Assembly: GCA_032718475.1 (NCBI GenBank)
Contig: JAUCBJ010000916.1
Coordinates: 62,001 to 126,000 of the forward strand
Source: Nemertoderma westbladi
Lineage: Eukaryota > Xenacoelomorpha > Nemertodermatida > Nemertodermatidae
DNA length: 64,000 bases
Direction: 5' to 3'
Position 1 is the first letter of the stretch; every line of letters starts with the position of its first letter. The notes below the pieces were generated by a model. That model did not search any database. It was not told the DNA's origin and worked only from the letters and a program-made list of their open reading frames with translations. This document shows positions 56,501 to 64,000 of the stretch, piece by piece. The position numbers and the translations under genes are program-made.

Positions 56501-59500
56501 GTTTAGTATCCCATTTAGGTACAGTAAGGGTTAGTTCTCTCATGAATCGCCTCCCAATTAGAATTACTGGGCTAACAAGTCCAAGAGGGTCATAAATGCT
56601 GGCTATCAGAGACAGACATTCCTTCTTAGTTGTTATGGTTTTCCATGGTGTTGATTGTATCCCTATCATGTCAGTCCCAGTGTCCCATTTAACTCCTAGA
56701 GCTCTAGTAATTGGCATTCTATCTAGGTCTAAATCCAAGTCTGGACTAGCTCTATCCTCCTTTGGTATAGCTGACATAAATTCCTTTGAGTTACTCACGA
56801 ATTTGGTAAGTCTGAAACCGCCCATTTTGAGACATTCTATTAACTTATTAGCAAGATTGATTGCGGCTGCTATAGTTCGACATGACTTCATACCATCGTC
56901 GACGTAGAAATGTTTATTTACGGTTTCAACAACTTCTTTGCCGAATGTTTCTTCATTGTCCTTAGCTGTCTTTCGCAATCCCTTGCTTGCGTTATGTGGC
57001 GATGAACGTAAACCGAATACTTGGACTAGCATCTGATATATGGTTGGTGGGAGATGGCCCTGTCCTTTATCAAACCATAGAAAGCGCAGACTATCTGCAT
57101 CATTCATTGATACCCTAACCTGATAGAACATAGACTTAATGTCGCACCCAAAGGCTATTTGTTCCTGTCTAAATCTGAGTAACACGCCTAATAGAAGGCT
57201 AGTTTGAGGTGGGCCTTCTAATAGTTGTGAATTAAGTGACATGCCTCTGTACACGGCTGCTGCATCACACACTATACGAATCTTTTCCTTGTTTGGATTT
57301 GTAACAAAGTGCCATGGCAAATAATACGTGGCTGGCTTGTTTACGAGTTCATGAGGCAACATTTTCCTTGCATATCCCTTTTCTATGTATTCATTAATAA
57401 TTTCTCTACATTCATCTTCCTTGCCAGGTTGTGTCGCGAATCTTCTTTTTAAACTATTTAACCGGGATAATGCCAATGGATAATTGTTAATTAGTACAGG
57501 GTGATCATGTTTCCATAGCAACGGCATTTCGTAATGGTTGTCTGGTAACAGTTTGATTTCTGTCATTAAATTATCAATTCTAATATCCTCTGGGGCCTTT
57601 TCTACTTTATCTGCTGGTGTATTGAAACCTTGTCCTTCCAATGTCCAGAAGTGTTGTAGCTGTTTCTGCAAATCATTGTCTGGATTTGGTAAGGGGTAAT
57701 TCATTGTATCATACACTGGACCTTCTTTCATTATACTCGAGTTAATAAAAGCTACCTTGTGTCTCTCCTCGCTAATTATATTATTTCTTTTCGGACCTGC
57801 AACACACCATCCGAATAAAGATTCAATAGCAAATGGTTCCCGTTTATTACCACCTCCAAAGCACTGATTCTTTCGATAGTGGGCTAATGGTATATTTACT
57901 CCTATAATTATGAACACTTTATTAATGTCAAGTGAAGGGTAATCGAGCTGATCATGAAGATGATATAAATGAGGCCAACGTTTTGAAACAGATTTATCTG
58001 GCAATTGCGAGTCAAAATGCATCTCTTCATGTACATTGAGGTCTTTCACTAAAATTTCGCTATGATAACCTGGTAAAATAGCTGAAACTGTGCATGTCGT
58101 TCTTGATATTGAAATTTCCTCATCTGGTCCAAATAGCGTTCCTACTAATACATTTCTTGTCGCAACTTCAAGATTGAGCTTGGTGACAATTTGTTTGTCA
58201 ACGAAACATGTTGTTGCTCCAGAGTCTAGTAATGCATACGTTGTGATTCCTCTTGATGATCCGGGAACCTTTATTTCGACTGGAACTACAGGTAACATGC
58301 TGGTGTATCTTTCTTCTGCATGCATCACTAGTCCGAGCTCCTGTTTGGAGCTTAGTTTGTTTCCTTCCTTTGTTTGTGGCGGGTGTAAAAGTGAGTGGTG
58401 CGTCTTTGAGTCGCATGTTGCACATTTTCCTTGTGATTTGCAATTTTCCAGTGAGTGTCCACCAAAACAATTATAACACAAGTTTCCATTTCCTTTAATG
58501 TAAGTCATTCTTTCATCGAAGCTTAACTCTGCGAATTTCGAGCAACCATACACACGATGTCCGGTAACCTTGCAATATTTACAAAAGGCTTGACGAACTT
58601 CTTTAAATGCTACAGGATCTGTACCATTTTGTTGTCTCCCATATGACGTATTTTGATGTGTTGGCACTACATAAGTGTTTAGTTGCCGCGGGTTAGATTG
58701 TCTAGGATATTGCTGCCATCTTTGCTGCGCCTGGTGATCAGGTCGCATAAATTGCTGCTGGTCTGGATATGTTGTATACTGTTGAAATTGTGGTGATGCT
58801 TGTGGATATTGCTGTGGATTTGAGAAATGCAATGGTTGCTGCTGGAAAGGTTGTTGCAATACAAGTGGGTACTCTGGCGGTAAAAAATTATGTTGTAGTT
58901 GTTGCGGTGTTGATTGCCGTTGTTTATTAAATTGCCGAGCCTTGTTAGCCTCTATAGGTTTATTCGCTGGCTGTGTTTCCTTTAATCTTTGGTCATCCTT
59001 GGGCATCATAGGTGCTATTAGTGTAGTCTCCTTCCTTATTGGCATAATCTCATCATGTCTCATCTTTAAAGTTGAAGTAGAACTCTTGACATAGTGCTTC
59101 CGTGACTCATCAATCTTAAAAACATTTTCGTTTTGTATTTCGGCACTCCGACGTATAAACATCGCCATTTCGTCTAAGTTTGGTTCTCTATTAAGGCATT
59201 CTCGCACATCATAAACCTTACGATTCCATCTGCGTTGCACATGAATGGGGCAATTTGCCATTATTTTCTTCATATTACTTTGTGTGTACAATTCCTGGGG
59301 TTTATTGAGTTGTTCTAGAACTATCATCGAATGTTTTATTTTATCTGCATAATTCCGCAGTGCTTCTCTATCATTTTCCGCAATCATATCATGATCTATC
59401 AGACGAGTAATCGCTCTTTCTATTATTACATTTGGTAAGCCGTAACGTTCTTGTAGAATTTGCAAGGCTTCCCCGTATCCATCTTGTATACCCACATAAC

Positions 59501-60503
59501 TCTGTATGAGTTCCTTTGGTTGCCCTTCAGTGCACATTAATAACATAGTCAGTTTCTCAGAGTCTGTTATATCACTGATATGGACCCGATCATAAAAGTT
59601 CTGTATGAATCCCATAAATTTAACAGGATCACCATCAAATGGGGTTGGGAATTGAGGTGGAAGTCGTAGCCGCATTGATATCTCCTTGAGTAGCTGCGTC
59701 TCCGGCTGCCCTGCTATATGGCTCGCCCCAAGTTGACCAATTTGTGAGACTTCTCCTGCAACTGGTGTATGCTCTGGTTGCCGCGGTGCTCGTATGCCCA
59801 ATACTTTGGTAAAGGCTTCGTCTGCCCTGCTCAATGCTGTATCCCTTAGAGACTTCTGCAGTTGAATGCTGGGTGCATGTTTGTTTTCAGTTGAGTCTCC
59901 CATCTCTGTTACATTTCGAGGATCAGCGTTTCTGGAATCAGCCATACCTGCTAGCCATTGCCTTCGTTTTCGTTCAGACTGTGCAGATGTGGATAATACT
60001 GGGATCGGGTAAGTTATGTGCTCAGCATTATGAGGGAATGATTCCTTGGTGTTTGTGATTGATTGCACCTCGGGAGTTGCCATTGAGACTATAGGAGCTG
60101 CTGGTAAGTGTGGCTCAGTTACTAGATGCGGATGCTCGACAGAGGGGTCGCTAATTATGATATTATTCTGCATTGCTGTTGAATATGTATCTGGCATTAT
60201 TGGTGTTGGGTGTGGGAAAGGTGTTGCTATATTACCAGCATTGTACTTGTGATATGGGTCACCTTTGGTGCTATAATAGATAGTAGATGCCGGACCAATT
60301 GCATCACAAAATACACACCCTTCATTGCTTATGTGCCCCTCGACACTGGCTTCTGGAATCGGTGTTAAAAATGGATATCGCTGCTTCAGTGCTGCCCTGG
60401 ATGACACTGCCTTGGTGCTAGGCGTTGACCAAATTGTGCTAATGGGTGTAGACTGCCTAGAAGTAGTAGTCGGAAATGAACTGCTACCAATAAATTGTTG
60501 CAT
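53559..60503 (-). CDS. pol: ORF2: BEL/Pao Gag-Pol-type polyprotein
   Basis: A 2314-aa polyprotein without internal stops. Residues about 275-430 resemble the DUF1759 Gag-like region. A Gln/Pro-rich linker spans about 530-610. Zinc knuckles follow: C641-X2-C-X4-H-X4-C, a second at 676-688 and a CX2C at 694-697. The aspartic protease active site is D760-S-G. The reverse transcriptase spans about 1050-1290, with D1121 and YVDD at 1200-1203. RNase H carries D1379, E1444, D1474 and D1520. The integrase zinc finger is H1937, H1942, C1972, C1975, and its core is D2008, D2070, E2119. A DUF5641-like domain spans about 2225-2295. All catalytic residues I looked for are present. The first ATG is at 60503, but the frame stays open up to 60641 and so overlaps the end of ORF1 in the -1 frame. 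Translation could use frameshifting or internal initiation. Confidence 0.93.
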   Translation of the reverse strand: MQQFIGSSSFPTTTSRQSTPISTIWSTPSTKAVSSRAALKQRYPFLTPIPEASVEGHISNEGCVFCDAIGPASTIYYSTKGDPYHKYNAGNIATPFPHPTPIMPDTYSTAMQNNIIISDPSVEHPHLVTEPHLPAAPIVSMATPEVQSITNTKESFPHNAEHITYPIPVLSTSAQSERKRRQWLAGMADSRNADPRNVTEMGDSTENKHAPSIQLQKSLRDTALSRADEAFTKVLGIRAPRQPEHTPVAGEVSQIGQLGASHIAGQPETQLLKEISMRLRLPPQFPTPFDGDPVKFMGFIQNFYDRVHISDITDSEKLTMLLMCTEGQPKELIQSYVGIQDGYGEALQILQERYGLPNVIIERAITRLIDHDMIAENDREALRNYADKIKHSMIVLEQLNKPQELYTQSNMKKIMANCPIHVQRRWNRKVYDVRECLNREPNLDEMAMFIRRSAEIQNENVFKIDESRKHYVKSSTSTLKMRHDEIMPIRKETTLIAPMMPKDDQRLKETQPANKPIEANKARQFNKQRQSTPQQLQHNFLPPEYPLVLQQPFQQQPLHFSNPQQYPQASPQFQQYTTYPDQQQFMRPDHQAQQRWQQYPRQSNPRQLNTYVVPTHQNTSYGRQQNGTDPVAFKEVRQAFCKYCKVTGHRVYGCSKFAELSFDERMTYIKGNGNLCYNCFGGHSLENCKSQGKCATCDSKTHHSLLHPPQTKEGNKLSSKQELGLVMHAEERYTSMLPVVPVEIKVPGSSRGITTYALLDSGATTCFVDKQIVTKLNLEVATRNVLVGTLFGPDEEISISRTTCTVSAILPGYHSEILVKDLNVHEEMHFDSQLPDKSVSKRWPHLYHLHDQLDYPSLDINKVFIIIGVNIPLAHYRKNQCFGGGNKREPFAIESLFGWCVAGPKRNNIISEERHKVAFINSSIMKEGPVYDTMNYPLPNPDNDLQKQLQHFWTLEGQGFNTPADKVEKAPEDIRIDNLMTEIKLLPDNHYEMPLLWKHDHPVLINNYPLALSRLNSLKRRFATQPGKEDECREIINEYIEKGYARKMLPHELVNKPATYYLPWHFVTNPNKEKIRIVCDAAAVYRGMSLNSQLLEGPPQTSLLLGVLLRFRQEQIAFGCDIKSMFYQVRVSMNDADSLRFLWFDKGQGHLPPTIYQMLVQVFGLRSSPHNASKGLRKTAKDNEETFGKEVVETVNKHFYVDDGMKSCRTIAAAINLANKLIECLKMGGFRLTKFVSNSKEFMSAIPKEDRASPDLDLDLDRMPITRALGVKWDTGTDMIGIQSTPWKTITTKKECLSLIASIYDPLGLVSPVILIGRRFMRELTLTVPKWDTKLSNEFLTRWSTWSDQLYLLKQIQYPRAYFPEQQSSDHIELHVFCDACETGYGVVAYLRQLRHIFPPSVCLDIYGAEQHDTKSIAYEARTAFVSSRVRTVDHKFLSIPRKELQAALLGSRMGSNLTEELQFSFTAIHYWSDSKSTLNYIANYGRRYPTFILNRVHEITTVSKPSQWHHVKGKENPADIASRGAFPQEFVNKFPKWISGPSFLKSNELAWPSSEDMYTGRPPIAGMELKSQPKAGDMNPRDDVAYIEDPCPKIQTLNSNEDLKLREKIILTSIKQVDSTRKSSEISKREYWKNIELAQIRKLTVINPPISRNYTNAESLDVVKVTNEDTLFDPLNWELRPLIHDLLPPTHTIMNDNVIDINKQVITGVKTTISDNEIFKIPYQNNTETASIGIDNVSEIISEPSYQRFEVAIVVNSVIENNLILDLLIERSGKWNHIVNQVGWLTRFKRWIQQIARISPKVRQDFEMKKSTNLPASQLCKAHKCIKSYTMEIMERMSLRKEESRRLSSYEFYDAERQLIRYSQARKFPVELGRLKRGFFVNKSSPLYKLRPFLDENNVIRMGSRIIKAPFDRDMKEPIIIHRSDIIATRIVHQIHRYNLHAGRDHTLTNVRKRFWIVGGQALVRNILSNCIICKRNHPTVMKQLMAPLPLERLTAYEPPFTFTGVDYWGPMTVKIGRRSEKRWGAIFTCLTSRAVALDIAYDASAASFINVYRRFICCHGDVKLIRSDNGTCFVGAERELREAMVEWDSGIIENSLGPETKWKFHTPYASHTSGVWERLIKIVKDALRSSIGSHLVDEDTLRTALAEIARSLNSRPLYAASDDPTADQPLTPNDLLLRRPASKVPGQFDTNAIYSKRTWQQGQILAKVFWDRWIDEYIPLLRERQRWFTKKRNIRKGDLVLVMTDTKVRGTWVTAVVDSVDAGEDNLVRSVKVRYNGRIYSRDISKLCLLEGSTFPANNAGREEVNSSVIED

Positions 60504-60538
60504 TTGTTGTGCAATTGATTCTTGCAGTTCTTGTTTTG

Positions 60539-60641
60539 TTACAAATTGTGTGTGTGTAGCACTGGGTTTATTTTGGGCGTTGGCCCGAGAACAATTTGGG
60601 TTAAAGATCCCCTTTTGGGTGTAGCCGCTACCGGTGCTGGG
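60539..60641 (-). other. ORF1/ORF2 overlap (-1 frame)
   Basis: The ORF2 frame is open from just after a TAA at 60644-60642, while ORF1 ends at 60539. The two frames overlap by 103 nt with ORF2 in the -1 frame. I found no canonical X XXY YYZ slippery heptamer in the overlap. The nearest is T TTA ACC (about 60611-60605), which lacks the second homopolymer. Confidence 0.55.
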
Positions 60642-62524
60642 TTAATTGAAGTCTTACCGTCTGAATCAAGGTGAGTTCCATTGCACACCCCAATGGTATC
60701 GAAAATTGGATTATCGCCCCCCATACCCGACTGGTGCTTACCTACAGGTAAATCATTACTACCATTACAATGATCAGTATGCACTTGGTGCGATTTGATA
60801 GAGGTGATAGGGTTTCTACTGAGCTCATTGGTATCAGAACAGACACGCATAGTGCCTTCTGGTTTAGTTTTATTTGGAATCAACACATTCAAGTTATCAG
60901 AACTTAACTCACCAGTTTCCATATGGCATTCATCCACACCCCTTACTTGTACGTTTGGTGTACTCGCTATATCAATAATAGGTCCCTCACACATACCTGA
61001 AGAGGCACTAATAGCTACAGTACTGACCGGTAGTCTATTAGGTAAAATAGTAACTCCAGCAGTCATGGGTGACTCACCAATACCCCCAGTGTCTTGTGAA
61101 CTAAGAATATTTTTATCAGGTTGCAATTTCCTGATACGATCTTGTTTTAAAAGAGTTACTTTGAATGCAGCCATCTCGGCTTCATCGGCGGCTAACTGGT
61201 TATCCATTTCAGCTTTCATATCAGCTTGCGCCTTTTGCATCATTAATTGAGCGGAATTACGTTTCTGCACTTGCGCTGACTTTAACTGCAATGCCGCTGC
61301 ATCTCTTTCAATAGCCATAATAGCGGAAATACTAGTGTCGGAAACTCTACTACTACGACTCGACCTAGTGTGTGCACTTCCCTTTGACCTCCGTTTACCT
61401 TTAATTTGACTCACAGAATCGTCTGGATTTATAAGACACTGTGGGTTTTCGATATCCAAAGGGACACCGCGCCATGACTGGGATGGGTGATAGTGTGCAA
61501 CGGACTCACCTTGCTCTGACGGCTTCTGGTGTGTTGCAACGTTATCTATCGATGCAATACTACATTCTGAATCCGTTCGCAGATTGGTTGCTTGTACATG
61601 TCCATGTCCATATCCATCACTAGTTCCTGCTGTACCTAAGGGAATAGGAGAAGGATTAGCTTGACTGACAATGGTGTAATCTTCTTGCGCCAAAGTCGGC
61701 ATGTTATTTACTATGGGTGTCAAAATATTTGTATTTTCCACAACAGGTGGGTCTGTTGCAGTAGATTCCAGTATGCTACTTCGGAATCCAACAGTGTACA
61801 ATTTGTTTCTCTCCTTAAACATTTGAAACAAGGCCTCACGATGTCTCTGGTATTTTTCACGAAGCACCTCAGCTTCTCCACCATATTTTCGTGAGTTCTC
61901 CTCATCACCCATTGATGTAGTCGCTGAAATAATTCGCTCAAAAACACAAAGGCATTTATGGTAGGCTGTTTCTAATGCTGTTTCGAGCTCCTGGATCTGT
62001 TTTAAAGACACTAACTTTAGATCCAATGAGTCATAATGCTGATATAAATTATAACAGCGGGTGAGTTGGCTTTTATAACCAGACAACGATTTTTTCTCAA
62101 CCAAAAATTTTTCGTATGTCACTGAAAAAGTACTTTTGTGTCGAGTTTTGTCCCTAAGTGTATATTGTGCATTCGGTTCACTAGTCCTCTCTTCATCTCT
62201 ACGGGGCTCAACAGAAACTGTGGATCGTGAAGGTCGTGCCACATTTATGGGCGCAGTCCCTGTAGACCGCAATGGCCTTGGCACATTTGTCGCACTTCCT
62301 AAAATAGGAGATGGAAGTGTGGGCTGAACTGATTGACGTGAGTTGAGAGCAGACGTTGCAGATTGGTATTCGTCCATTGATGTCGGTCTGTCATTGTCAG
62401 TTCCGTTTCCCAAAGATCCTTGGTCACTATTACCACTACTAGGATCTACTGGCATAACGGTTCTCTGTATCTCAGAGATGCCTGATTTACTACTACTAGA
62501 TAGGTTATGATGAGACATAATCAA
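60539..62524 (-). CDS. ORF1: coiled-coil Gag-like protein of the BEL/Pao element
   Basis: A 661-aa ORF that starts with MIMSHHNLSS and lies directly upstream of ORF2 in the element. Residues about 130-240 look helical and charged. A basic Ser/Arg patch spans about 375-393 (KGKRRSKGSAHTRSSRSSR). A strong Ala/Gln/Lys/Glu-rich coiled-coil candidate spans about 401-468. The ends are low-complexity and Ser/Thr/Pro-rich. There is no zinc knuckle and no catalytic motif; the knuckles are in ORF2. By position, coiled coil and basic patch I infer a structural, Gag-like or RNA-binding role, but I do not recognise the family with certainty. It ends at 60539, 36 nt before the first ORF2 ATG. The second ATG (codon 3) is an alternative start. 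Confidence 0.75.
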   Translation of the reverse strand: MIMSHHNLSSSSKSGISEIQRTVMPVDPSSGNSDQGSLGNGTDNDRPTSMDEYQSATSALNSRQSVQPTLPSPILGSATNVPRPLRSTGTAPINVARPSRSTVSVEPRRDEERTSEPNAQYTLRDKTRHKSTFSVTYEKFLVEKKSLSGYKSQLTRCYNLYQHYDSLDLKLVSLKQIQELETALETAYHKCLCVFERIISATTSMGDEENSRKYGGEAEVLREKYQRHREALFQMFKERNKLYTVGFRSSILESTATDPPVVENTNILTPIVNNMPTLAQEDYTIVSQANPSPIPLGTAGTSDGYGHGHVQATNLRTDSECSIASIDNVATHQKPSEQGESVAHYHPSQSWRGVPLDIENPQCLINPDDSVSQIKGKRRSKGSAHTRSSRSSRVSDTSISAIMAIERDAAALQLKSAQVQKRNSAQLMMQKAQADMKAEMDNQLAADEAEMAAFKVTLLKQDRIRKLQPDKNILSSQDTGGIGESPMTAGVTILPNRLPVSTVAISASSGMCEGPIIDIASTPNVQVRGVDECHMETGELSSDNLNVLIPNKTKPEGTMRVCSDTNELSRNPITSIKSHQVHTDHCNGSNDLPVGKHQSGMGGDNPIFDTIGVCNGTHLDSDGKTSINPAPVAATPKRGSLTQIVLGPTPKINPVLHTHNL

Positions 62525-62833
62525 ACCTTATCGATGGAGAAATGTAAACAAGCCAATGAAAGAAATGTAAATAAGAAAGTGTGACAATAAAGTTACAATA
62601 ATTATTCAAATTTAAAAATACAGAAAGTATATATAAGAAAAATATACAATTAGTTGAGTTGAGTGAAAGAATAATTAACAGTTACACTAACAGTATACTG
62701 TATAATAAAATAAAGTACGCCTAGTATTGCTGGATTTATACCGGAATGTATACCTTCCTTTACTTGCTGGCGTTGCTGCAGTATAAACTACGTCAACCTT
62801 AGCTTATGAAAATAACATATAAAGTGTATACTG

Positions 62834-63188
62834 TACCGCGTCTAACTTAGCGGAAAATTTAGTACATAAAGTTATACTGTACTTGTACTACTATACCGCG
62901 TTTACCTTAGCGGAAGTTTAATACATAAAGTTATACTGTACTTGTAATACTATACCGCGTTTACCTTAGCGGAAGTTTAGTACATAAAGTTATACTGTAC
63001 TTGTACTACTATACCGCGTTTACCTTAGCGGAAGTTTAATACATAAAGTTATACTGTACTTGTAATACTATACCGCGTTTACCTTAGCGGAAGTTTAGTA
63101 CATAAAGTTATACTGTACTTGTAATACTATACCGCGTTTACCTTAGCGGAAGTTCAGTACATAGAAAATGTAGTATATAAAGTTATAC
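62834..63188 (+). repeat. 59-bp tandem repeat, six units
   Basis: Units begin taccgcg at 62834, 62894, 62953, 63012, 63071 and 63130; the first unit is 60 bp. Each contains taccttagcggaagttta and acataaagttatactgtac. Units alternate between gtactacta and gtaatacta ends, and between gtttaata and gtttagta. In each unit ccgc and gcgg could form a small stem. It lies in the untranslated leader of the element. Its role is unknown: it could be an RNA structure, a promoter or enhancer array, or a passive minisatellite. Confidence 0.92.
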
Positions 63189-63835
63189 TGCATATAGGCC
63201 TACTTACTACATACAGCTATACAGTATATTCAATACGAGCTTACAGTACCGAGCTTACGGGAAGTAAATCATACACAAATAGTACAGAATAGTGTATCAT
63301 ACTGTATGTTACGAGACAATAGGGCGAAATGAGAAAATAAATGCAAAGAAACAAATACAAAAAAAAATAGTGAATGATGAGATGAATGCTCTAAATTGAA
63401 CTTACTGTATACTTACCCCACGGTAGGACGCTATGGGACAAAGGACTCTCTCACACAGTTGACTCTGCCGGTAACTTATAAACCCTCACGCAAAAACCGG
63501 CTAACTGCAGATTAGGGTTTTTTTTTGTGAATATGCAAAATTTATTTAGTTTTTTTATTTATTTAATACTGTTGGTCCAACTGCTGCAAATCGCGTCGAC
63601 TCAATCTGCAGCCGTGGTGCTTCCGTATTAAATATTATGTTACTGGGATAACAAAATTTTGACAAAAAAAAAAATTCGGAATAATTTTGAAAAAACAAAA
63701 TTGAAAAAAATTAATGTATAATTAAACTTTAGTTATTTCCAGCCAAAATACCTGCAATGTAATAATCGATAGCTGTAAAATAATAATTAGGGTCTACAGT
63801 ATTGTACCGGTACCCTTCTGATTCAGTCAAAATAT

Positions 63836-63848
63836 TCCTATTTGTTAC
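63836..63848 (-). other. Primer-binding position directly after the 5' LTR
   Basis: In element sense the LTR end CCCATACA is followed at once by GTAACAAATAGGA. There is no TGG start as in an ordinary tRNA primer-binding site, and none in the next bases. The 13 nt are the perfect reverse complement of 52096-52084 inside the 3' LTR region. Confidence 0.5.
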
Positions 63849-64000
63849 TGTATGGGACCCCCGCTGCATGCGTCTATCCCCACTGCCTTAATGTGAAAGA
63901 TAACGCCGGCCACCGAAATGCCACAGCCACTCTAGCAACCGCTAGCGTAGTAACCCGTTACTTTACGTCCGTCGGCTACCACACACTTCTAATCCAACAA
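63849..64000 (-). repeat. 5' LTR of the BEL/Pao element (partial, runs off the window)
   Basis: All 152 bp match 51438-51589 with no difference that I could see. The remainder of this LTR, the right target-site duplication (expected to resemble cctat) and the return to satellite or other DNA lie outside the window. Confidence 0.93.

Larger units (their letters stand above)
62525..63848 (-). other. Leader of the LTR element, between 5' LTR and ORF1
   Basis: About 1.3 kb of AT-rich sequence with no ORF I can support. It holds the 59-bp tandem repeat (62834-63188), homopolymer runs near 63520 and 63664, and the sequence where a primer-binding site is expected. In element sense it is the 5' untranslated leader. 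Confidence 0.7.
51438..64000 (-). mobile_element. BEL/Pao-type LTR retrotransposon, nearly complete
   Basis: An element of at least 12.5 kb read on the minus strand, bounded by direct repeats beginning tgtatggg at 51438 and 63849. It is inserted in a satellite monomer after cgcctat; the right flank is outside the window. Element order is 5' LTR, leader, ORF1, ORF2, 48-bp tandem repeat, 3' LTR. ORF2 has the domain order of BEL/Pao: DUF1759-type region, zinc knuckles, protease, RT, RNase H, integrase, DUF5641-like. The visible 152 bp of the two LTRs are identical and both ORFs are intact, which suggests a recent and possibly active copy. A Gag-like ORF separate from the main polyprotein is less usual. 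No envelope-like ORF is supported. Confidence 0.9.

Noticed and set aside
60605-60611. Slippery site T TTA ACC for -1 frameshifting
   Set aside because: The second codon lacks the required homopolymer (AAN), and no other canonical heptamer is in the overlap.

Overview
This is eukaryotic, almost certainly invertebrate metazoan, repeat-rich DNA with no host protein-coding gene that I can support. The evidence is a long satellite array, a BEL/Pao-type LTR retrotransposon, two copies of a non-LTR (RTE/CR1-like) retrotransposon and AT-rich non-coding sequence. There are no bacterial-style operons and no tRNA or rRNA genes. I cannot name the species; a marine invertebrate such as a mollusc or echinoderm is only a guess.

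Layout. Positions 1-51437 are one tandem array of a 51-bp monomer, about 48 kb or roughly 935 monomers, all on one strand and running off the left edge. Monomer variants are arranged in larger repeated blocks of about 0.8-8 kb, so the array has nested higher-order structure and recent block duplications. Three insertions interrupt it: a 339-bp AT-rich retroposon with a (TAA)n tail (4298-4636), a 5'-truncated non-LTR retrotransposon on the plus strand (10514-12265), and a second, nearly identical copy on the minus strand (28968-30624). Each can be matched to an uninterrupted paralogous site elsewhere in the same array, which fixes the junctions and target-site duplications.

From 51438 to beyond the right edge lies a minus-strand BEL/Pao-type LTR retrotransposon inserted into the array. 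Its two LTRs are identical over the 152 bp visible in both (51438-51589 and 63849-64000). In element order it has the 5' LTR, a 1.3-kb leader with a 59-bp tandem repeat, ORF1 (661 aa, coiled-coil Gag-like candidate), ORF2 (2314 aa: DUF1759-type Gag region, zinc knuckles, aspartic protease, reverse transcriptase, RNase H, integrase, DUF5641-like tail), a 48-bp tandem repeat and the 3' LTR. Both ORFs are uninterrupted, so the element looks young and possibly active.

The most interesting signals are these. (1) The 13 nt directly after the 5' LTR do not look like a tRNA primer-binding site, but are perfectly complementary to a stretch inside the 3' LTR region; this is the geometry of self-primed reverse transcription, which is known from Tf1/sushi elements. 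(2) The empty sites make the order of insertions and block amplifications readable. (3) Two independent insertions of the same non-LTR family lie 123 bp apart in block coordinates, in opposite orientations. (4) The 51-bp monomer has no stop codon in any of its three forward frames.
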